From NCBI GenBank assembly GCA_010645155.1, contig JAAGOF010000287.1, positions 143,684 through 207,683 of the forward strand: a DNA stretch of 64,000 nucleotides, given 5' to 3'. Source of the stretch: Tigriopus japonicus (Eukaryota; Arthropoda; Copepoda; Harpacticoida; Harpacticidae). Position 1 is the stretch's first letter, and the number at the start of each line of letters is the position of its first letter. Position numbers and translations under genes: made by a program. Under the pieces are notes generated by a model that saw only the letters and a program-made list of their open reading frames with translations, was not told where the DNA came from and searched no databases. Positions 1 through 10,400 of the stretch are shown here, in pieces.

Positions 1-2945
1 CTTTTTTCTTGGCCATTTTTAAGACAGTAAGAAAAAAACTCTAAAAAGCAAATTTTCCATGTCGTAAAGATGTAAATCCAAATTACGTAAGGTCCAAAAA
101 TTTGACTATGTTAGTGTTTTAGCCTTTTCAAATTTAGCTCTTTTTCCAGAAAAATTAGTTCTTTTAGCTCCAAAATTTGCCCCTAAACTGAGGTATTTAG
201 CACTTTTTGATCTTAAACTGTTGGACATGCTGAACACATAATTAGCCAGAAATAACTTAATGTGCTGAGTTGTAGGTAAATTACAGAGAATGATTACCAG
301 AATGACGAAATGCATCTTTACCATTTTTAATACAGTTTAGGAATAAATTTTTTAAATTTTTTTTTGGCCTTTTTGGAGTAAATTAAATTTAAAATTTTCG
401 TGAAAATCAGTAAATTTTTCTACGCTCTATCAACTACGCATTATTAACGGCTAAAACTATTGAACATGCGTCTTGAAAGAATTCAGTCAAACTTTTTGTG
501 CTAATATTTGTTAACTCGATGTTCTTCACCTTGATTTTAGAGGTCCCAGCACTCTTTTTACTCGTCTCATGAACTTTTGACATACAGCTCTCCAAAGGAT
601 TTTAGTCCTCATAACGATGAGGAAAATACGTAAATGGAATCTTGCTTCACCCATTAGTCCAACATCAGTGAAACAATGCTAAGCAGAAGTATCTGTGGTG
701 GTATCTGGAGTGTTACTCCACTTCCATCCTCGTCAACACCTCCACAACGCAGTAACCATTTCCATAGGAAAATGAAAGAACAAGAATGGTCTCATTTTGA
801 AACAAGATGGAGTCCAAGTCGGAGATGTTGTTGGCTATAACTATTGAAGGGCACTTTTGACGGTTCTGGATCAGATCAGCCATCTGATCCGGATTGGAAT
901 AGGAACAAAGGCAATCACAATGTCCTTGAGACAAAATGAGTGAAAAACATGAGGATTAAATCCTTGATCGTGGATTTGATTGAAAATGTTTCAAGTCTTG
1001 GGGCTCAAGAAGGTCGGGACCACGCAGGACCGGGGCTAAGGGTCCTTCAGGACCAAAGGATCATGTCTTATCATTGCAGGGATAGGCTCTCCAGGCTTGA
1101 TAAGGTTTGATTGATCTTCTTAGATCTCCTTGTCCAAGAATTAACAATCAGATTGAATGAAAAATCCACACAATTCAATCTTGATGGGAGTATTTCATTC
1201 TAAAGACTTTGAGAGGGTCCATGTAATCCGGGTTAGACTGTCAGATCACCAATTTGGGCTGACTCACTCGAAAGGCAGATCAGAATATTGAGCCCATCCA
1301 TTTCTGGTAGGTCCACCTGATAGGTTTCAAAGTCATCTTAATTTGTTCTTCATTTGATCGAATTCTTGACACTGAGGACTTCTTCTTTCTTTGTTCTATA
1401 TGGACCTTAATCCGAACGCAAAGTCCACTTGAAAAGGGATTAAGAACCAACTTTACCCACATACTCTCACCCGGATCAAAACGGGGAGTTTTATCGCACT
1501 CGTCCATCACACAGTTTGAACAACTTAAGAATATCTTACCTGTCCTTATCATCCTGAACTAAAAGACACAACCATACAATAAAAGAAATTCGAAAATGGA
1601 CCATCATTTATAGAACATTAAGTTATGCCAAGGTGACACAATCTATAACAACCTTGATTTCATACAAAGTTTGGCATGTGTTAATTAAGTTCAGGATAAT
1701 ACCTTCAATATTGATGGATGGGTTCAATTGTAAGTTCAAAGATACTAATAAGACGTTCAAGTCGGATAATGGATGAGCTCGAAAAACATTATTTTGTTGT
1801 TGATAATTCAAGGAATGGTAAGATATTCTTTGTTGTTCAAGTTGTGTATTGGATGTGCGTAAAGAAACTCCCCGTTTTGGTACGGGCGAAAGTTGGCTCT
1901 TAATACTTTTTCACGAGGAATTTGCGCTCGGATTCAGGTCCATATTCATTCTATTTGCTTTAGATAAGGCTATCACTTCTAAAAGTTGTAGCAGGTAACC
2001 TGGTCATCAGATTTCATTTGATCACTTGATCGCCATCTTGAAGAAAAGATACCTTGCGGGTTCATTCGCACTTGTGACCAATCAATTTGCCCTCCATGAT
2101 GTGATCATTTAATCACTCTTTCATTCACTCGTTCATGGCTGAACTTGTCTTCAAAACACCAACATCGGACTGATTTTGGGGCGTGGGGTTGACCTTTACC
2201 GCGGCTAGGACTTGGCTGGACCCACTTGAAACACAGGGAACACCGATTGGCGCACTTTCTTTTGGAATTTTGGTCGATTTCCGTTTGATATTCGGCTCCC
2301 AACATGGCCGTTTGTACTTGTTGTTTACGAACTCTCGGCCTCATACCGGAGGTTGCGTGCCGGAGAAATTCCGCGAGTTCGAATCCAGTATTTATACTAT
2401 TATATAGGTTATCCCTGCGGTAACCCAATTGTAATTGAAATTACAATTACATCGCAGGTCTAGTCAGTAAAAGTCAATGCCACGTGCATGTTCTTATCAA
2501 ATTTCATTGTAAATACAAATATAAGGAACACGTGTTCCGTATAGGAATGAAGAATGTCACACATGAAAATTCTGTTGTAAAAATATGTAATTCATCATGG
2601 CTTCAAAATTTAATCGTTTCCAACTTTTTAAAACTAACTCAGTCCTTGGATAGCAAGCCTTTAACAGGGGCTGTAGATGAAACTTGTCGGTTGGCAATCG
2701 CCCAATGTGAAAGTGGTTGTTCCAGTTGTTGTGGTGCTTGTTATTGTTGTCGTCGTTAATGTTGTAGTATACAGGAATTGGAAAAACCGACCCTCTCGAC
2801 TTCCAACAACAATCGAGGGTTGAATCTAAAGAGTAAAACAAATGGAAATATTTCTGATCATTATTTTGTGGTTGCAGGCTTTTTGCTCCAGTTACAAGAA
2901 ATGCAATTAATGCAATTAGCAGCTATACGAAATTTGATCTCCCAA
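1..2945. other. AT-rich stretch without a recognisable gene
   Basis: No open frame here has a convincing splice context or a recognisable family. Short frames around 2105-2428 lie in a more GC-rich patch than the surroundings and may be the remnant of a mobile element, but I cannot place them. The inverted pair at 1438-1905 is listed separately. Near 2432-2460 there is a short AATTAC-type repeat ending in a CAGGTCT-like terminus, related to the longer copies at 13.7 and 27.4 kb. Confidence 0.5.
1438..1905. repeat. Inverted pair of an exon-like segment
   Basis: About 1438-1545 read on the minus strand and 1811-1905 read on the plus strand are diverged copies of one segment of roughly 100 bp. 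Both contain GGTAAGATATTC, then a Cys-containing stretch, then an ACTCCCCGTTTTG block. Conceptual translation gives related peptides around CVMDECDKTPRFDPGES and CVLDVRKETPRFGTGES. The two copies face away from each other, 260-370 bp apart. They may be decayed exons of one gene or an unknown repeat; I do not recognise the family. Confidence 0.45.
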
Positions 2946-3510
2946 TAAGTTATTAATAATAATAATATCTTTATTGCGTGTTCTTTACACATTGGATATT
3001 TTTACAATCATTAATGATTTTATTATAGAATTATATAAGTTATTTTAAAGAATTATATAAGTTAGATTACAAATTCCATCCAATTGAATGTAGATGGAGG
3101 GCCCATTTTGGGGTTAAGTGGAGTTATTTTTAGGTCATATGCTTTGTGTTGGTAGATGCATGCTCGAAGTATATACTCTTTGAGAGTTTTTAACGTTTTA
3201 ATCTAAAATGACGCCGCGCCATATGAAGGCCAATTTCTACGTAATACACATTTAACTCAAAATTTGCCAGAAATGTGTTAACAGTTTTAAAATACGGTGC
3301 CTTGGTGCAGACAAAGCACATGAGCTTTTGTTGGGCGATCTGGACAACCCTTGAATATTTGATCACGATTAGTGTTTAAAAACTTGTCCAATCCTGCCTT
3401 AAATGCTGTTAGAGCTGTATAGCTCCTACATATTCCCGACGAAGGCAGCAAATTGAACAAATAAACACCATGAGTCAGACTTTCTGTAGTGGAAGTGCGC
3501 ACTTCTTAGA
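2946..3510 (-). mobile_element. 3' end of a non-LTR retroelement (minus strand)
   Basis: Read on the minus strand, 3330-3510 encodes the tail of a reverse-transcriptase protein (LFNLLPSSGICRSY, then LTAFKAGLDKFL) that closely matches the end of the larger copy at 29321-30004. About 300 bp further on, the minus strand shows AATAAAGATATTATTATTA, a polyadenylation-type hexamer running into a TTA repeat. That is a common 3' terminus of jockey/CR1-like elements in arthropods. The element is 5'-truncated and dead: only the C-terminal region and 3' UTR remain. Confidence 0.7.
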
Positions 3511-4286
3511 TATGGACAAAACGTTTTAGTTTTGCCCTAAACCATGGCAAAAACTGATTGTGATTCTCATTTCAACTTGACTTTTTGGTCTTTCGTCTTT
3601 TGGTTTAAAAGCAATAATCTTGCTTGTTATGTCCATTTCTTTCAATGTGGCAAAAAATGCCACAAAAGGGAAAACATTGAAGGTCCATATAAAATTTGAC
3701 GTTCCAAAACGTTCATCTATACTTAAAGAAATGAGTGAGAGTTGTGTTTTGTTTGACAGAATGACCTTTTGGCATTAAGAGTTGTATTAAAACATTCAAA
3801 AATTTGCTTTCGTGTTCGATAAATTTGAAATGTTACTTTCTTTAACAATGCACATGAGCAATAGAAGGAAAGTTTTTAGGCCCCCAGCGGTTCTTTAACG
3901 AACAGCTGACTGGGAGGTCACAATACATAAGACTGGGAGGTCACCGTACTAATACAGGTCCCAAAATTGAACCCTGACACAAATGTTTCGAACTTCCCAA
4001 TAAATATTGGACACTTAAAGTCAGAAACTTTGTGTCGCAAAGCTCAAAGGTTGAAGGTGTCTTCTATTTTACTGGTTCCGTTTAAAGAACTCTTAACCAC
4101 TTCAGAATAATTTGACAGGGTCAGAAATGAATCAAATAAAGGAAACATCAAGGCACATAAATGGAAAAATGTTTGATCTTGGGAAAAGTTGTGAGCACAA
4201 AAATAAAGCGTGCTCAAAGTTCATGTCAAGTTCGAGTTAAAAAACATATTAGTGAGAGCTATGCACCCCTCTTGTGCACACTTTAC

Positions 4287-6066
4287 CTCAAGAGATGATG
4301 CTTCTGAGCTACTTTGGAGTTCCACAGATTGACTCGGCCGAATTTGGCGTTGTTCAGGGTTCCATCCTTGGATGGGTGCGTCCAAAATTCGAAAGTTCCG
4401 CTTTTTTCTCCTTGAACAAATGGTGGTAAAAGCGGCAGTTGTTACATAACAAGCCGTTGACGTAGATACCAAGGAAGTTGCTGTCACGGTTGAAGTAGTC
4501 TTTAGATTTAAAAAGAATGCTTGTTAGAATAAGTCAGGCATCGCCCCACAGAAAATATCAGTTTTAGGAACAGGAAAATGAGACACTTTGATTGTGAAGT
4601 AAATTTCAATGTGCGTAGAAAACGCTCCCAAAAATGCATGGTTGGTTTGATCCATTAAATCGTTCACCCTCGTAGTGAATTTATTGTAATGGATGCACAG
4701 ATTACTCAAAATACAGATATCTCAATTCTGACGTCATCAAAAACGCCCTCTACGAGGGAAAACCTAACAAAACTCTTGCAATTGATTGTTTCATAAGGAA
4801 CGTCATAGAGTGTGCTACCTTGTTCGTGCCGCAAATATCCTGCTCAATCCCTACACTACAACTGCTTGCCTATACAACATTTGCAATGGAGTTTGGTTGC
4901 ATTTCAATTTAATTTGACTAATAATAGAAAGTTATTTACACTCTTTTGAAATGTGACACCCTTTTCTTCATATCAAGAATAATCTCAGCGTGACTTCTTT
5001 TCAAACATTTGTCTTTTTATTTAGTGAGGGATGAATGGGTGAGGGATGGATTAGTGAAAAAAAAGGATGGCCAATGTGCAACACTGAAACTTTTTTGGTT
5101 GCCCTGCATTTGTTTGCCCTCCAATTAGATTTCTTGATACCAAGTTAATGATCTTATCAAGGACATCTTAATTTTTAGTACAAATTACAGAAATGCGGCT
5201 TAAGGCCTGTCATTGTACTAAAACGAGATATTATTCCAGTGCAGTAAATGTTCCGTTGAATTCTTATTGAATTAACTAGGCTGTAATAGAGGGCTAACAG
5301 AGAGATGTCACTCCAGTACAGTCAGTGGAGATTTGTTTTGAACACACTTCATTGATCTGGCAGTAAGGGTGTCAAGTGACTTGATTCATCATACATTGCT
5401 CTTGTTCAACCAAAGCAGTTGAATGAGCAATTTTGCCACTGACTCCCTAAAACGCAAGTTTGGGTTGTGAATCACGTAACTTAGAGTGTTCAACATCAAA
5501 TCCCATTGCACACACAGTGCAGACTTGGTGACTCACAAATATTTTCAAAGAGTGCCATTTCTCTGTTAGCCCTCTGGCCAGTAAGTGGTATTCTGTAGAG
5601 ACGCTTTATTGTGACAATATCACAACACAATATCAAATGATCAATATCATAGTGTCACAATATCCTTCCTTGAGTCATTCTTGTCCAATCACAGACAAGG
5701 GCAAGGTTTGCTGAAATGCCTATCTTTCAAAATAGACTTTAAGTAAGATATCATGCTACCCATCGTTTTACATTGTTAAAATTTCATTCAGGTATGGTGG
5801 GAAATATAAAAATGACTTCTTAGCTATCACACAAAAGTGTTTACTTACCCTAATAAGAAATCTTGGTTGTCGTTGTCGTAAGGAAGATTGGACTTGAGGA
5901 TCAATGGCCGACACATCTGATTGGAGAGAGTGCTCCAATTTGAGACATTCTACATTCAGCCACAGAAATAAGATGTTCAAGGCAAATGCCCATTGAAGCC
6001 GGGACTAAAGGAAATAAATATTGTTGAAAGCATATGGCTTTAAGATTGATATTTACGACTTACCAT
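4287..6066 (-). CDS. Small secreted Thr-rich protein (start codon isolated in exon 1)
   Basis: Minus-strand model: exon 1 contributes only the ATG (6064-6066); exon 2 is 5849-6004; exon 3 is 4287-4499; all junctions are phase 0 with GTAAGT, GTAAGT and GTAAAG donors. The protein starts with a signal peptide (M-SRLQWAFALNILFLWLN), then an acidic/Gln stretch ending RQRQPRFLIR. Next comes a Thr/Ser-rich block (TTSTVTATSLVSTSTACY) and a basic SRRKKR site that could be a furin-type cleavage point, followed by a hydrophilic tail. From memory, arthropods have many small secreted proteins of this build (a PRFL-type motif, a Thr-rich domain, then a basic cluster), but I know of no defined function. The 3' end is unresolved. 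Reading through the last donor gives a stop at 4221, while a splice to an acceptor near 4176 would add about nine residues. The roughly 1.35 kb intron holds a MITE at 5289-5574. Confidence 0.5.
5171..5275. repeat. Fragment of a small palindromic MITE family (see 22821)
   Basis: The stretch has the signature CAAATTACAGAAATGCGGCTTAAGGCCTGTCATTGTACTAAAA, quoted here only in part: ACAGAAATGCGGCTTAAGG and GTCATTGTACTAAAA. It is followed by the ATGTTCCGTTGAATT block. The same order of blocks recurs at 13450-13600, 22821-22954, 41205-41342 and 58426-58520, so this is one dispersed family. This copy is decayed. Confidence 0.45.
5289..5574. mobile_element. MITE, 286 bp, with terminal inverted repeats
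   Basis: The left end reads GAGGGCTAACAGAGAGATG and the right end is its inverse with one mismatch (CATTTCTCTGTTAGCCCTC). There is no coding capacity. The left flank carries TA directly before the element; the right flank has TG. Internally it matches, in opposite orientation, the elements at 9555-9763 and 16190-16476, sharing the TGCACTGTGTGTGCAATGGG block. It sits in the second intron of the minus-strand Thr-rich protein gene. Confidence 0.75.
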
Positions 6067-6106
6067 GATATGATTATATATCTTCTCTTGACCTATGCCA
6101 AATATA

Positions 6107-6112
6107 AACTGA
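6107..6112 (-). promoter_or_regulatory. Initiator-like TCAGTT for the Thr-rich protein gene
   Basis: On the minus strand TCAGTT lies about 40 bp upstream of the ATG at 6066, the usual distance for an arthropod initiator with a short 5' UTR. There is no clear TATA box 30 bp further upstream. The motif is short, so the call rests on position. Confidence 0.35.
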
Positions 6113-7340
6113 CTTAAGGTATGAGAAGAAATTGAAAGTTTCTTGCACATTCATAAGGGTTAGTCGTCCGTAAAATAATTCAAGAAGGGGTCTTCTTTCT
6201 CCTAAATCACTTGACCGTCCTCTAGCATTCATGATCTTCTCATCTATAGAATGTCATTTCAATCAAATGCTAAAAGTCGCAAATGGAATTGCTCTTTCTG
6301 AACATTGCCGATGGCTCAAAGTTAAGGAAATTTTTCGTTTGCGAAGGACAAATCTCTTACGCAAAATTGAACTGAAATGTTTTTGATTAAGATACAAAAC
6401 AACGAAATCATGATCGTGACCTTGTACTTGGACGAATTTTAAAGATTTTCCTCGTCAATTTAAAACGACTTATTAGTTCAAGAGACGGTCGTTAATGACT
6501 TTGCAACGACATTGCTCATTTATCCTAATTTAGAAAAAAAGGGGAAAACTCATTTACCACATTTAACTGTGCGTCAACGGTGATTCCAAAATGATCATGC
6601 GTATGTGTACAGGGTTGGGCACAATTATGCGTGAAGAAATGATTAGTGGTGAAATAGTGTATTTAAATCAATGCTCTAACTGAATATCCGATGACCTGCA
6701 CCTTCAAACATTTAAGATCAATTGGATTGTTCTAGTGTTGTCAGAATTTTTTTGAAAAAGCCTAAATTAGCTCGACTTTTTGTTGTACGGCCAAGGGTTC
6801 TGAAATCTGGCAAATAAACGGTGTCTTTTAAGCCCAAAGTTGGAAATTAAAAACCGTCAAAACGGCAAATAATATTACAATTAAGAATTAATAAAGTGCA
6901 AGAAACTTAATATCAACAAAAAGGTCTTGTTTTTAGGTAATTTTTACGGTTTTAAATTTTTGGTTTATTGGTCTATTTTTTGGTCCTGTTTTGTAAAAGT
7001 TAAAAATTTTGGAACACGACTCCATTTGATCTGAAATGACAAATAAAATGGAAAACGACAAATAAATGGTTAAAACTTGCAATTAACCTTGTTTTGACCA
7101 TAAGACTCTTTTGCTGGAATCTGCACTCTAAAACAAGACGCGATTGTTATGGAAAATTAAACAAACTTCGGGGACACTTTGCAACGTTTCACGGTTCAAT
7201 TGACTTTGTTTGATTTCGTTCAAAAACATTCCCTCAATTAATTGAGAATTGTTCCCTCCGCCCATCAAAAATCCCAAGTTATTTGATGTAGAGTCAAAAT
7301 CATGTCACAGTAATGACGCCTGACCCTGTATATTTGACCT

Positions 7341-7376
7341 ATATAAAGTGGCAACCTACAACAACTTGGGACAGTT
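7341..7376 (+). promoter_or_regulatory. Core promoter of threonine aldolase copy 1 (TATA + initiator)
   Basis: ATATAAAG at 7341-7348 follows the block TTTGACCT, and an initiator-like ACAGTT starts at 7371, about 30 bp downstream: normal TATA-to-start spacing. The ATG is at 7411. The duplicate gene keeps the same TTTGACCT block at 14161, but the TATA position there reads CTTGAAA. Confidence 0.6.
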
Positions 7377-7410
7377 ACATATTTCCTTCAATTGGAATTG
7401 AGTAGTCATC

Positions 7411-10400
7411 ATGGGAAGTGAAACCTTGATCATCGATATGAGGTCCGATACCGTGACCAAACCCTGTCCAGCCATGAGAAAGGTCATGTCAGAAGCTCTT
7501 GTGGGTGATGCAGTTTTGGGCGATGATTTTACTACATTGGATTTGGAGTTCAAATGCGCTGGACTGTTGGGCAAAGAGGCGGGGCTCTTTGTTCCTTCGG
7601 GTTAGTATTTATATAATTATTTTATATAGTGATGGACCGAAAGCGCTTTCGGTCGAAATTTTGGTTTCGGTTTCGGTTATGCTTACCGAAACCGAAAGCA
7701 GACATGCACTATAAAGGATGGAGTTTGACAATAAAATCGAAATTTTTTTCGTCAAAAAATCTCTGAAATTTCAGTCTCCCGATTTTTTCAAAATTTGCGA
7801 TTACCCAACATTGAACACATGGGCAATTTAATTTTTAAGGTAGATTTTGCACTTATACAATTTTGTAGTCAGTTGCTTTCGGTTTCGGTCAAGCCCTCTT
7901 TCGGCCGAAACTTTCGGTTTCGGTTATGAGCCCTCTCGGTCCATCACTAATTTTATACAATCAGAGAGGGGAAGGCATGTTTTAGAAAAGAATAACTCTT
8001 GCAAAAAGTCACGTTTGATTCTGACCAAGATAAAAGTTCACAAGTTCCATCAAAAAGTCTCTTCACGTAAAAATGACTCCCATTGAAAAAAGTGTGGTCC
8101 TGACGGACAAGACTCTTTTATCTACTGCGATTAATGTACGCTTGAGCTTAGTTGCGATAATGCAAGTATTACTCAAGACTTCAAGAGGTTGACTTAAACT
8201 GCAAACATTAAAAAAAATGTTTTACCTTTTCAAAGGGTTTGAAAAGTAAGTATTAGGCTTTCAATGAAACCACTTTTCAGGGGTTATTATCGTTTGTCGC
8301 ATTTCGAAAATGGTATATTAGTATGGCTTTTGCGAGCGTTCTCTCTAACTTCTAATTATTAATAAAAAATCAACTTTTGAATTTTCAAACTTGTCCATTC
8401 ATTTATTGGGAATCATGCAAATTGAAAAAGAATTTACCCCTAGGAAATTCACACTAACCTATCAAAAATCATTTTAAGATTCAAACACTTTTTTCAATTA
8501 CGAAACAGGACCAAAACAAGTGTCACTTCCTTTTTTTTGTTTTGGAACCAATGGCCTAATGATTTTTTTAGGTACATTGGGAAACTTTTTGAGCGTCATG
8601 GCTCATTGTTGGGGTCGAGGACTCGAAGTTTTGGTGGGAGACAAATCCCACATTTACGTTTACGAACAAGGAAACGTTGCCCAGGTATGTTAATTCTAGC
8701 AGCCAACTAGTATTCAAGTTTCTCAAACAAAATTTAAAAAACAAAAATATTTTTTTCTAAAGTTTGGTGGTGTTCATTCCATGGCGTTGACAAATTTACC
8801 CGATGGAACCTTCTCAATTGAGGAATTGAAGGCCAAAATCCGCCCTGACGACCAACTTGAACCGCAAACGGCTCTAGTTTGCATAGAAAATACTCACAAC
8901 AAGTGTGGTGGGAAAGTCCTTCCATTGGCTTGGATTCAAGAGGTGTAAAAGGCTGATTTTCCTAGTACAAAACAGTTTTTAAGTGTGTAAAATTTCAATT
9001 TTAGGTTGGTGAAATATGCAGGGCTGCGGGATTGCCATTGCATTGTGACGGAGCTCGATTGTTTAATGCTTCGGTTTCCATGGGTATTCCGGTCGAGGCT
9101 TTGGTGAGGAATTGCGATTCCGTGTCCATTTGCCTCAGTAAAGGCCTTGGAGCCCCTATTGGATCCGTCATTGTTGGCTCCTTGGAATTTATTAAGAAGT
9201 AAGTTATAGATTGGTGCAAAAGCAGAGGGTCTTTAAGTCTTAGAGTTCAGCTTTAGAAGTTATTTAAAAAAAATGCTGCAAAACATGTTACAAGTTTAAA
9301 ATCCATTGCCATCATCGGATTGAATCCCAAAACTTTCTTACACAAATTGCTGCAACATGAAAAGTACTTGTGCTCATAAAAAAAACTTATGCTTGCTAAT
9401 TTTTGGTAAAAAAGGAGCAATTGCCAATCTGAAGGACTGAAAGACATCAGAACAAAACAAAACATTTTTGAATGCAATTTGTTGGCACAATGGACCCTAA
9501 AAGTTTGCTTACTTTTTTTGGCTCCTACAGTTGTCAACAAACAGCTTAAGGTTAGAGGGCCAACAACGAAATGGCACTCCGAAAATATTTGTAAGTCACC
9601 AAGCCTGCACTGTGTGTGCAATGGGACTTGATGTTGAACATGCTAAGTTACGTGATTCACAACCCAAACTTGCGTTTTTAGGGAGTCAGTGGCAAAATTG
9701 CTCATTCAATTGCTTTGGTCAAGCAAGAGCAATGTATGATGAATAAAGTCACTTGACACCCTTGCTTTACGAGACAAGGTTTAAATACAGAAATACATAT
9801 AATAGGACAAGAGTGAGCATGGTCACAGCCGAGAGCATAACGAGGATACAACAGTGTCCTAATGTTTATTGTCAATAGAAGCGAGTTTTTTAAATTTAAT
9901 GTTATTTAGTAGGCCCGGAAATCAATTTTTATAAATATAAAACATTTTAATAATATTTATCCTCTTTCCTGGATTTTTTGAAATATTTTGGCTGTTTCAA
10001 GCAAAAAATGAATATTTTCTCGAATATGTGAGTCAGAAAAATATTTCAGGCAAAATTGAGGAAAATTAATGACTGACCAATGCTCAATAGGGCTTACCCA
10101 AAGTGTACCCAAAATACAAAAATCTATATAAAATGGCATTTGTACTGAGATTAGACAATCACGACCAAAATTACTGTCATACATAATTCATAAAAATTGA
10201 ATTTTTAAATCATATGCCTCCAAACATGGTCAAATGCATCAAATTCACCAAAAGCAAATTCGGAAAATCGGTGCACACGAACAAAATTATTAAATAGTGA
10301 CGTTGTCATTTAAATGTTTGAATATCCGGCTTTTTGCAAATAATTAGGGCTTTTGAAGAAAATATATTTTGGATATTTCGTCACTTTTTGCAAATGTTTT

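Noticed and set aside
2105..2428. 107-codon minus-strand frame in a GC-richer patch.
   Set aside because: No family, no clear splice borders; possibly a repeat remnant, so not called as a gene.
9555..9746. Plus-strand frame of about 70 codons as a small gene.
   Set aside because: It is the inside of a truncated MITE found in two other places.
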